Part shown: positions 8,091-16,200 of the stretch, one piece after another
Layout of the letters: each line of letters begins with the position of its first letter
Position numbering within the stretch: the first letter of the stretch is position 1
The notes under the pieces: model-generated
The model's input: only the letters and a program-made list of their open reading frames with translations
The model's database searches: none
Told to the model about the DNA's origin: nothing
Position numbers and translations under genes: made by a program
Assembly: GCF_000702205.1 (NCBI RefSeq)
Contig: NZ_JNKW01000007.1
Span: 62,001-126,000 of the forward strand
Source of the DNA: Lachnospira multipara LB2003
GTDB lineage: Bacteria; Bacillota; Clostridia; Lachnospirales; Lachnospiraceae
Direction of reading: 5' to 3'
DNA length: 64,000 nt

Positions 8091-9200
8091 ATGAAAAAAA
8101 TAATAAATATACTTTTTAGACATAAAATGATATTAATATTTGTTATGATAGGGCAATTTGCAATCTATATAAGCGTATTTGGAATTCTAAATACACTTAA
8201 TATTGCTGAATTAAAAGAAAAAGATAGGATTGAATCTGTATATAAATCAAGGATAAAAATGGAAATAATAAAATCTTTTGATTCCTCTTTGATATCAGAG
8301 GATTTAAAGAATATTGATAAAGCTAATATTATTATTACAAAAGGCTTGGCTGTAAATTATAAAGAAGCAAATTCGTCATATATAGCAGACCTTATTATAG
8401 CTTTAAATGAAGAATTGCCATACAAATTAATAGAAGGACATATACCAGGCACAGATCCAGATGATAAAGGGAAAAATCTTGTAGCAATAGGTAGAGATAA
8501 ATGTAAATATACATATGAAGAAAATGGAAAAAAATATATTACTCTTGATAACGAAAAATATGAGGTATGTGGTATATTAGGAAGTGAATATTCAGATTTT
8601 TGGGATTATAAAATTATATTAAATGTAAATAATATTGGAGATAATGTAATAAGTAGAATTAACGAGCTTACGTATTTTAATATAGAGATTTTATCAAATG
8701 AAATTAATGTAAGTGATATTTATGAAGATATTTATGTGGCAATAAAAACATGTAATAATGACGCTGCTATAGATTCATATAAACTATATGGTAGTGGGGA
8801 AAGTGAAATTAGAAAAACTTTAACTAGAAATAACATTAACAAAAAAATATGTATTTTGTTATTTAGTTTATGCAATTGTATTGTAATATCGGAATTCTAT
8901 TTCCTAGACTATAAAAAAGAAATAGTAATTTATAAAATTCTTGGCGCAAAAAATTCATTTATCATAAAAAGATTAATGATATCATTTGTTGTTATTAGTA
9001 GCTTTACATTGATTCTATATGGATTAGTTGCTACATTGTTAAATACAATTGGAATGAATGGATTAATGTATTTTAGTGTTAGTGCTAAGAATATAATAAG
9101 TATGTTTATAGTTATATTATTAGTTACAGCTTTATCTATGATATATCCATATATAAAAATGACAAAATTAAATATTACAAGCATGAGATTAAAGGAGTAG
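8091..9200 (+). CDS. FtsX-like ABC permease subunit 2
   Basis: A 369-aa membrane protein with one N-terminal helix (about 13-33), a large extracytoplasmic domain, and three C-terminal helices (about 252-270, 292-318, 335-355). DYKKEIVIYKILGAKNSFI before the last two helices is the classic FtsX-family coupling motif (compare REIAILRALGA). It differs in sequence from subunit 1, so the transporter is probably a heterodimer. SD GAGGTGG lies 18 bp after the preceding stop. The ATPase starts 2 bp after its end, indicating tight translational coupling. Confidence 0.8.
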   Translation: MKKIINILFRHKMILIFVMIGQFAIYISVFGILNTLNIAELKEKDRIESVYKSRIKMEIIKSFDSSLISEDLKNIDKANIIITKGLAVNYKEANSSYIADLIIALNEELPYKLIEGHIPGTDPDDKGKNLVAIGRDKCKYTYEENGKKYITLDNEKYEVCGILGSEYSDFWDYKIILNVNNIGDNVISRINELTYFNIEILSNEINVSDIYEDIYVAIKTCNNDAAIDSYKLYGSGESEIRKTLTRNNINKKICILLFSLCNCIVISEFYFLDYKKEIVIYKILGAKNSFIIKRLMISFVVISSFTLILYGLVATLLNTIGMNGLMYFSVSAKNIISMFIVILLVTALSMIYPYIKMTKLNITSMRLKE

Positions 9201-9202
9201 TT

Positions 9203-9874
9203 ATGATAGATATTAAGGGGTTAACAAAAGTTTTTAAAGATGGTGATTATAATAAAGTCGCTTTAGATGATATTAATTTAAAAATCAATGATGGAGAAAT
9301 GGTTTCTATAATGGGGCCATCTGGTTCAGGAAAATCTACTTTGCTAAATATTATTGCATGCTTTGATGATGCAAGTAAAGGTGAGGTGTATATAAATGAT
9401 AATAATATAACTTCACTTAAAAGAAATAAAAAAGAAAAATTTCGAAGAGACAATATAAGCTTTATATTTCAAGATTATGCCTTACTTGAGAATTTTACAT
9501 GTTATGAAAATGTAGAATTACCTTTATTAATTAACAAAGTAAGATCAAGAAAGGCTAAGACCTTATCTTTATTAGAAAAGATGAATTTGTTAGAAGAGAA
9601 GAATAAAAAAATTAATAAATTATCAGGTGGACAAAGACAAAGAGTAGCAATTGCAAGAGCTCTAGCACTTGATACAAATTTAATTCTTGCTGATGAACCT
9701 ACGGGTGCATTAGATCAAAAAATGGGTGAAGAAGTAACAGACATCTTACGCAGTATTAATAAAGAAGGAAAAACAGTTATTATTGTTACACATGATGAAA
9801 AGGTGGCTAATAAAACAGATAGAATTATTAAGCTAATGGATGGAAAAATAATAGATGATATAAAAAATGTTTAG
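9203..9874 (+). CDS. MacB/LolD-type ABC ATPase
   Basis: A 223-aa ATPase for the two FtsX-like permeases. Walker A GPSGSGKST (38-46), signature LSGGQRQRVAIARAL (from 140), Walker B LILADEPTGALD (161-172) and the switch VTHDEKVA are intact. The LADEPTGALD form is characteristic of the MacB/LolD/BceA branch, which works on extracytoplasmic substrates, including antimicrobial-peptide resistance systems. It ends the LytTR-permease-permease-ATPase cassette; a terminator begins about 35 bp later. Confidence 0.92.
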   Translation: MIDIKGLTKVFKDGDYNKVALDDINLKINDGEMVSIMGPSGSGKSTLLNIIACFDDASKGEVYINDNNITSLKRNKKEKFRRDNISFIFQDYALLENFTCYENVELPLLINKVRSRKAKTLSLLEKMNLLEEKNKKINKLSGGQRQRVAIARALALDTNLILADEPTGALDQKMGEEVTDILRSINKEGKTVIIVTHDEKVANKTDRIIKLMDGKIIDDIKNV

Positions 9875-9908
9875 ATTAGGTAAAATCAAAGATTAGAAAT
9901 GATATAAA

Positions 9909-9959
9909 AAGGGAGCTGGAAAAAATGATTATCTCATTTTTTCACAGCCCCTTCTTTTT
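9909..9959 (+). terminator. Terminator after ABC cassette (duplicated type)
   Basis: A long hairpin around AAAAAATGA / TCATTTTTT with a GC-rich base (GGGAGCTG ... CAGCCCC) followed by TTCTTTTT. Its core is nearly identical to the terminator at 11476-11523, so the island carries duplicated 3' ends as well as duplicated promoters. Confidence 0.85.
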
Positions 9960-10016
9960 GTTTTTAGTATATATATGAAAAATGATTTTGACCGATTAAA
10001 GCCAAAGCGTTGTTAA
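9960..10016 (+). promoter_or_regulatory. Conserved island promoter, copy 2
   Basis: TTGACC (9988-9993), 17-bp spacer, TGTTAA (10011-10016). The block 9960-10006 differs from copy 1 at only two of 47 bases, one of which improves the -35 box while the -10 is weaker. It drives the lipoprotein gene. Confidence 0.65.
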
Positions 10017-10071
10017 ATACTATATTTATGATACTATTAAATTATTAATTAAATAGTAATGGGGGGAATGT

Positions 10072-11001
10072 ATGAAAAAAATATTGTGTACAACATTAAG
10101 TTTAATGCTTTTGTTTTTAACAGCATGTAGTAAAACAAGTGAAAGTGAAACAGAAGAAAAATTATCAGAAGAATTCACTTATGAACAAACATCTGAGTTA
10201 ATAGATAATAGTGGACAAAAATATTATAATGTTAATAGCTGGGTTAGAATACCAGAACTTGATTTTCATGATACACAAAATAATCTGATAGAAGCATACT
10301 TTCCTAATCAATATTTTGAAAGTGGCGTAGATTCGTTATTAGATTCCTTTGATAATAAGCCTGTGATAATAAATGTTCCGAATGGAACAAAGAAAAAAGA
10401 GGAGTATGCTAGTCAGGGTGTGTTATTTGTTAAAAATGGTAAATTGCCAATTATACAGAATGATGAAATTGTAGATTATTATAATAATATGAATTCTGCA
10501 ATCATGTCTTGTATTTTGTATGGAGTTGTTGGAGAAAGTACATCATTCGAATTTAATCCTGATAATTATAGGACAATAATAACAAATCATACACGATGTA
10601 GATGTGATGTTTTACCTTTTTCAGCAGCTTTATATGAGGATTTTTTTGAATGCGATATGAGCTTTCAACTTGATATTTATGGAGTATCAAAAGAATACTT
10701 TAATGATAAATTGGGAACGTATACATATTCATCGATACAATATGAAGAATATTGTAAAGGAATAGAAGAAGATTATAAAAGCTTTGATCATTTATCTAGC
10801 TATAATTTAGATGAATCAGGTGTTTATTATATAGATTTTACACAATATAACGATGCATATGAGGATTATTATTTAGTTATGACAGATAAATCTGTGGATA
10901 ACATTACATATAATATTTATGGAAGTGGTGGATATATAGTGGAAGATGAAAATGCATATCAGAAATGGAGAGAGGATAATAAAGATAAGTTTATAAATTA
11001 A
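10072..11001 (+). CDS. Lipoprotein of unknown function
   Basis: A 309-aa lipoprotein. The N-terminus MKKILCTTLSLMLLFLTAC has a lysine-rich start, a hydrophobic core and the lipobox LTAC, so Cys19 should be lipidated and the protein held on the outer face of the membrane. A Ser/Glu-rich linker (20-45) is followed by an acidic, Tyr- and Asn-rich globular part. I recognise no domain. It uses the same promoter block as the two small secreted proteins and lies between the ATPase and paralogue 2, which suggests it is exported with them as an immunity, receptor or accessory protein. SD GGGGGGAA is strong. Confidence 0.8.
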   Translation: MKKILCTTLSLMLLFLTACSKTSESETEEKLSEEFTYEQTSELIDNSGQKYYNVNSWVRIPELDFHDTQNNLIEAYFPNQYFESGVDSLLDSFDNKPVIINVPNGTKKKEEYASQGVLFVKNGKLPIIQNDEIVDYYNNMNSAIMSCILYGVVGESTSFEFNPDNYRTIITNHTRCRCDVLPFSAALYEDFFECDMSFQLDIYGVSKEYFNDKLGTYTYSSIQYEEYCKGIEEDYKSFDHLSSYNLDESGVYYIDFTQYNDAYEDYYLVMTDKSVDNITYNIYGSGGYIVEDENAYQKWREDNKDKFIN

Positions 11002-11003
11002 TT

Positions 11004-11032
11004 TTAACCGATTAAAGCCAAACTATTGTAAT
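11004..11032 (+). promoter_or_regulatory. Conserved island promoter, copy 3
   Basis: TTAACC (11004-11009), 17-bp spacer, TGTAAT (11027-11032), matching copy 1. It starts three bases after the lipoprotein stop codon, so the upstream part of the 47-bp block is replaced by coding sequence here. That marks TTTTAACCGATTAAAGCC and onward as the minimal conserved core. Confidence 0.7.
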
Positions 11033-11089
11033 ATATAAAAATGGTGATAATATAAATTTATAAATTTTTTTATGAAATAGGAGGGATTT

Positions 11090-11449
11090 ATGAAGCTAAA
11101 AAGATTTTTTGTGGCAACATTATTGGCATCGTCAGTTATAATGTCATCATTAGCATTGGTATATGCAGGGTATAATGATGGAACATATGGATATGCCTAT
11201 CGAAATGTAGAAGGAAGAGATGGAGTATATAAAATAAGTGCTGGTACAGTAAGAAAAAATGGTGCACAACAATCATCAATTAATGTAATAAAAACATATT
11301 ATGATGGTGAAGTTCAAATAGAATCTTCTGGTGTGAGAAATGAAGATGTTAATTACACAAGCGGTTATGAATACATAGAAGATTATGTAACGGAACACAG
11401 AACATATAAGGGTGCATATAAGGTTTATGACATTACATTGTATGAGTAA
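11090..11449 (+). CDS. Small secreted protein, paralogue 2
   Basis: A 119-aa paralogue of the protein at 6113. The signal peptide is nearly identical (cleavage after VYA) and the mature part of about 93 residues contains GTYGYAYRNVEGRDGVYK, GTVRKNGAQQSS and an invariant SGYEYIEDYVTEH segment. It contains no cysteine. Differences from paralogue 1 concentrate in the middle (about 64-80) and at the last ten residues, while the first 60 residues and the SGYEYIEDYVTEH block are conserved. Function is unknown; a secreted peptide toxin, signal or surface protein are all possible. It has its own promoter (copy 3), SD AGGAGGG and terminator. Confidence 0.85.
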   Translation: MKLKRFFVATLLASSVIMSSLALVYAGYNDGTYGYAYRNVEGRDGVYKISAGTVRKNGAQQSSINVIKTYYDGEVQIESSGVRNEDVNYTSGYEYIEDYVTEHRTYKGAYKVYDITLYE

Positions 11450-11475
11450 AAGCAATTAATATTTATAAATTTAAC

Positions 11476-11523
11476 AAGGGGCTGTGAAAAAATGATTATC
11501 TCATTTTTTCACAGCCCTTTTTG
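11476..11523 (+). terminator. Terminator after paralogue 2
   Basis: Perfect 17-bp stem GGGCTGTGAAAAAATGA (11479-11495) / TCATTTTTTCACAGCCC (11501-11517), loop TTATC, then TTTTT. It closes the island. Confidence 0.93.
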
Positions 11524-11626
11524 TTCACAAAGAAGTCTTTTTTCATCCACAATTAAAACACATTTTTTAATTAACATAATAAATGTAAAGAGGAGATACA
11601 TTAGTGTTAAATTGAAAGGAGTAGTT

Positions 11627-12427
11627 ATGGCTATTGAAGTATTTAATAGATATGAAAAAAAGTACATGCTGACAAAGAAAAGTTTTAGAAAGCTTTTAAC
11701 TAGAATCGAAGATCATATGGATATGGATAAATACAATATAAATGGTAAGCCATACACAATAAGTAATATCTATTTTGATACAGATAATGATGCCCTTATA
11801 AGATCTTCTATCGAAAAGCCTGTGTATAAAGAAAAATTAAGAATGAGAGCATATGGCACACCATCACTAGATGATAAGGTTTTTATAGAAATAAAGAAGA
11901 AGTATGACGGCATAGTTAATAAGAGACGTACTTCTATGACTCTTAAAGATGCCTATAATTACATACTTAAAGACAATCCACCAACACCCGCTTCAGGAAA
12001 GATTAATACTCAAGTTTTACATGAAATCGACTATTTTAAAGATTTCTACAAGGTAAAACCTAAGCTATATCTTTCTTATGATAGATATGCATACTTTGAA
12101 AAAAATGATGGCGATTTCAGAGTAACATTTGACACAAACATTCAGACAAGACGATATGATCTTGCACTAGAAAAAGGCCAGTATGGAAGTCAGCTACTAG
12201 AAGCAGACCAGGTTTTAATGGAAATTAAAATCAGTGGAGCGGTTCCAATGTGGTTTACTAAGATTTTATCAGAATTAAGAGTCTATCCAGTATCATTTTC
12301 TAAGTACGGAACGGAGTACAAGAGATATGTATTAGAGAATACTCAAAGAGAATTTATTGAAAATAAAGGAGAAATAATATGTTCGAATCAATTTTATCCT
12401 CAGCTACAAGCAGTAGCTTCACTGTAA
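11627..12427 (+). CDS. VTC-domain (polyphosphate polymerase-like) protein
   Basis: A 266-aa protein of the VTC/CYTH tunnel fold, the family of the yeast polyphosphate polymerase Vtc4. Family marks are FNRYEKKYML near the start, KEKLRMRAYG, the basic tunnel segment EIKKKYDGIVNKRR, and SKYGTEYKRYV near the end. ATG 11627 follows GAAAGGAG at good spacing. The open frame extends upstream into the preceding terminator and that part is not coding. Its 3' end overlaps the DUF4956 gene by 49 bp. In many Firmicutes these two families are neighbours, often with CotH, which is absent here. The substrate is inferred from the family only. Confidence 0.82.
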   Translation: MAIEVFNRYEKKYMLTKKSFRKLLTRIEDHMDMDKYNINGKPYTISNIYFDTDNDALIRSSIEKPVYKEKLRMRAYGTPSLDDKVFIEIKKKYDGIVNKRRTSMTLKDAYNYILKDNPPTPASGKINTQVLHEIDYFKDFYKVKPKLYLSYDRYAYFEKNDGDFRVTFDTNIQTRRYDLALEKGQYGSQLLEADQVLMEIKISGAVPMWFTKILSELRVYPVSFSKYGTEYKRYVLENTQREFIENKGEIICSNQFYPQLQAVASL

Positions 12428-13074
12428 ATGAGTTTTTAATTGCCGAAGTAGTAGCTGTTGTTTTAGGTTTAATTATTGGCGTTGCTTATATGGTAGCTTG
12501 CAAGAATGACGGTTATTCTAAGAATTTTATCGTGGGTTTATCAATTTTACCAACAGTTGTGGCAGCAGTAATTTTATTTATCGGTAGTGATGTAGCAAGA
12601 GCATTTTCAATGGCAGGAGCCCTTACACTTGTAAGATTTAGATCTACTCCTGGTAATGCTAAAGACATTTCAGTAGTATTTTTATCTATGGCAACAGGCC
12701 TAGGATGTGGTTTAGGTTATATAGGATATGCAGCAATTTTCGCAGTAATAGCAGTAATTCTATTAATTATTTTAAGCTTAAGTACATTTGCAAAAAAGTC
12801 ATCTAACAAGAAGCAGCTTAGAGTAACAATTCCAGAGAACTTAAATTACACAAATGTATTTTCAGATATTTTTGAAAAATATACAGATAGCAATAAGTTA
12901 ACAAGAGTAAAGACAACAAATATGGGAACCATGTATGAGTTAAGCTATGAAATAGCCATAAGGGATGAAGCAGAGGAGAAAAAATTTATAGATGAAATTA
13001 GAACAAGAAATGGTAATTTAAATATAGTACTAGGAATGTTACCAGTTGCAAACACAGATACACTTAATAGTTAA
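12379..13074 (+). CDS. DUF4956 membrane protein
   Basis: A 231-aa protein with about four membrane helices in its first 140 residues and a soluble C-terminal domain of about 90 residues. The segment SMAGALTLVRFRSTPGNAKD between helices 2 and 3 is characteristic of DUF4956 proteins. The start at 12379 has SD AAAGGAG and lies inside the end of the VTC-domain gene in another frame. The recurrent pairing suggests a membrane partner that delivers substrate to, or moves product from, the VTC-domain enzyme. That is inference. The operon ends at the terminator 13078-13106. Confidence 0.82.
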   Translation: MFESILSSATSSSFTVNEFLIAEVVAVVLGLIIGVAYMVACKNDGYSKNFIVGLSILPTVVAAVILFIGSDVARAFSMAGALTLVRFRSTPGNAKDISVVFLSMATGLGCGLGYIGYAAIFAVIAVILLIILSLSTFAKKSSNKKQLRVTIPENLNYTNVFSDIFEKYTDSNKLTRVKTTNMGTMYELSYEIAIRDEAEEKKFIDEIRTRNGNLNIVLGMLPVANTDTLNS

Positions 13075-13077
13075 CTT

Positions 13078-13106
13078 AAAGGCAGGCGATAATCGCCTGC
13101 TTTTTC
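13078..13106 (+). terminator. Rho-independent terminator after DUF4956 gene
   Basis: Perfect stem GCAGGCGA (13082-13089) / TCGCCTGC (13093-13100), 3-nt loop, T-run. Confidence 0.93.
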
Positions 13107-13146
13107 TTATTTTTACTAAAAGATATTGATTATTAAAAAAGAAAAT

Positions 13147-13169
13147 GCTAATATGAAATTAGCTTTTTT
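13147..13169 (+). terminator. Weak second hairpin with T-run
   Basis: GCTAAT / ATTAGC with a 5-nt loop followed by TTTTTT, 41 bp after the stronger terminator. It could be a back-up terminator or the end of a short leader; only six pairs support it. Confidence 0.35.
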
Positions 13170-13233
13170 AAAGTATGTTTATAAAACTTATTTTGAAAAA
13201 AAGCTAGTATATAATGTATAGGGAGGTATGCAA

Positions 13234-16200
13234 ATGAAATCTAAAAGTTTGCGTAAAGCATTAGCGCTAGCTATGGCAAATGCCATGATCCTTGGGGTAG
13301 TAGGATCAAATTGTAGCTTAACTAGTGCATCGGGGTTACCATCAACTACTGGCCATGATACTTATGTCAATAGTGATGTGTTTTCAGTAATATCAAGTGA
13401 TAGTTTTGGTACAACAGCACTTGATAGTCCACTTTTTTCAAAAAATATTGGTAGTTATGATATTACTAATCTACAAGTACCAACATTAGCTTATGATGAT
13501 ACAAGCATAGGCTTGGTTTGGGAAAAACCAGAAAACTATGAAAATGTAGCTGATTATCATGTATATATTAACGGGGAATTACAGGAAACAGCTAGGGAAA
13601 ATTTTAAAGAAAATGCTAAATGGACTTATACCTACATGCAGTCTTTCTACGATTATTATAAGACAGCTTCTGATGTAGATATGGTAAATGTAGATATCCA
13701 TTCTTTTAGAGCAACAGATTTAAGTCCAGAGACAAGTTATGAAATTAGTGTAGTTGCAATTGATAAGGATGGTAATGAACTTGGTAATAAGGTTTCAATT
13801 ACTGCAACAACAACTAAGACACCAGAAGTAGTTAATGTTCTTGATTATGGTGTTAAATATACAGAAGGTTATACAAGTTATAATGATGAAATCAATAAGA
13901 TAATTGAAGATAACACTAAGGCTATTCAGGCTGCTATTGATGCAGTTCCTGAAGGTGGTAAATTAGTTATTCCAGATAATGACCAGGGACTTGTATTAGT
14001 ATCTGGTGCTCTTTGGCTTCATTCTAATATGACTCTTGAACTAGATGGAACACTTTGGGCTTCACCAAACTCAGATCATTTTGAAATTGGTTTCCTTATG
14101 TATCCATTCTACACAGATACAAGAGATTGGGGCCTTATTAATGCAGTTTCTCAAGATGAGAATGCACCACTAGAAAACATTAGAATTACAGGTAATGGTA
14201 CTCTTTACGGTAATGGTTGGAAGTATGGTGCAGGCGATACAATGTATGGTGATGGTTATACATCTAATCTTGGAGTAAATACTCAGGCAGGTGATCCAGA
14301 CGTAGGCGCTACACAATCTGATTTTGCACTTCCAAGATATATGGGCGGTAGTAATACTAAGGTTTACTATTATGGTATTCAGGCAGCAGATTCTGCAAAA
14401 AAATACCTAAGTAATTTATATAATGAAGATGGAACAAGAAAATATTCAGATGAGTTAATTGAGAGCTTGACTTCAAAGATTAAAGCTAATAAGAGTGATA
14501 AGTTGTCAAGTATTGCAACACAAGATTTAAAGGATGCTTATGCTACAAGAGCTTCACTTTTAATTATGAGAAATATTTCAAACGTATACGTTTCAGATAT
14601 TACAGTGGAAAATCCATCAAATCATTCAGTAAATATTCTTGATTCAAGAAATATCGCTACAACTAACGTTAAGGTATTCTCCTATGATGGAAACAACGGT
14701 GATGGCCTTGGCTATGGTTGTTCTCAGAATGTTGTTTGTTGGAATAATTTTACAGACACAGGTGATGATAACTTAGGCTTTGGCGCTTCTGTAGGTGAAG
14801 GCGCAAGAGATTGTAATATTCAGACAAACTCAGAACTTTGGATGTTTAATAACTTCCTTCGTGAAGGACATGGCGGTCTTGCTGCTGGTTCTCATACAGG
14901 TAACGGTATTCAGGATGTATTATTTGAAGATACAGTAATGAATCATATTGATATGGCATTTAGATTTAAGTCAGCACCTACTAATGGTGGTTTTGCTGCA
15001 AATATTACAATGCGTGATTGTGCTATTGCAGATACAAATCAGGCTTGGGTATTAACAACATCTTACTCAGATCCTAACTCAGCATCTTCAACAGAAGCAG
15101 CTGAAATTGGAGAATTTTATAATTTTGCAGCATATGACGTATCAGTGTATGGGGTAACACAAAATACAATTTGTGTTTATGCAGATGTTGACTATGATAA
15201 TGCACCTAATAAGCCAGCACACAAGCATCACAATTTATATTTCCAGGATATTACATTTGGTGATGTAGGTAAAAATGGCGGCTATAAATATTACGGTGGT
15301 TGGGATACACTTACAGGCTGTGAAAATGCTGTATTCTATAATGTAAAGACAGTATCTTATAATAGTAAAGCAGTATCTAAAGCTACAGACGCTGCTTGGA
15401 CCAATATAAAGTACTGTAAGAATATCATTTTCCAAGGAACAACTCTTGAGAGCTTAAATATTAAAAGCTCTAATGTGGAAAATGCTATGCAGGCACCAGA
15501 AGTAATTGATAATAATATTACAGCTACAAGTGCTGAAGATGGAAAGAGCGTTAGCTTGTCTTGGGCAACACAAAAGGATAACTATTCTATGACTTATGGA
15601 GTAGATACTTATGTAAATGGCAAAATGGTTGATTTTGTATCAGGCTTATCAGACACACAGACAACTATTAGCTCACTAAGCCCAGGAGTAGATTATACTT
15701 TCAAGGTTTATGTATCAGATAAGACAGGCAATAAGACTTTAATTAATGAAGTATCTGTTAAAACAAATGGTGAAGATACAGAAAGCATTGTAGTTCCAAA
15801 ATCTACAATAGTTACTTTAACAAATCCAATTTACACATGTGCACAGGCAAGCTTTGCTTCTGCTTATGCTAATGACAATAGAGTAAGAGGTTATAAAATC
15901 TATGCTAATGGTACATTAGTAAAGACAATTTATAACTATCAGATAAAAGATTACAAGAATGCTGCTAGCATTTCAAACCAGGTTGGTAGATTAACAGCAG
16001 GTACTAATAATGAAGTAAGTGTTGTAGCCTTTACAGATTCTGGTAAGGAATACAAATATGATCCTGTATATGTAACAACTCTTGGTAATTATGATTACAA
16101 GGCACCTGTATTTGCAGCTACTGCTAAGATTACAGCAGTTGCAAATAAGGATAATACAATTGATTTAAGCTGGGATGAGGCAGTAGATGATACAGCAGTT

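Larger units (their letters stand above)
10996..11449 (+). repeat. Direct repeat, right copy (promoter plus secreted-protein gene)
   Basis: Second copy of the promoter/secreted-protein unit at 6019-6472. The two copies have the same orientation, so recombination between them could delete the 5-kb LytTR/ABC/lipoprotein segment and leave one hybrid secreted-protein gene. Confidence 0.8.

Noticed and set aside
11492-11626. 45-residue N-terminal extension of the VTC-domain protein
   Set aside because: It starts inside the terminator hairpin and has no ribosome site. The family N-terminus starts at ATG 11627 after GAAAGGAG.
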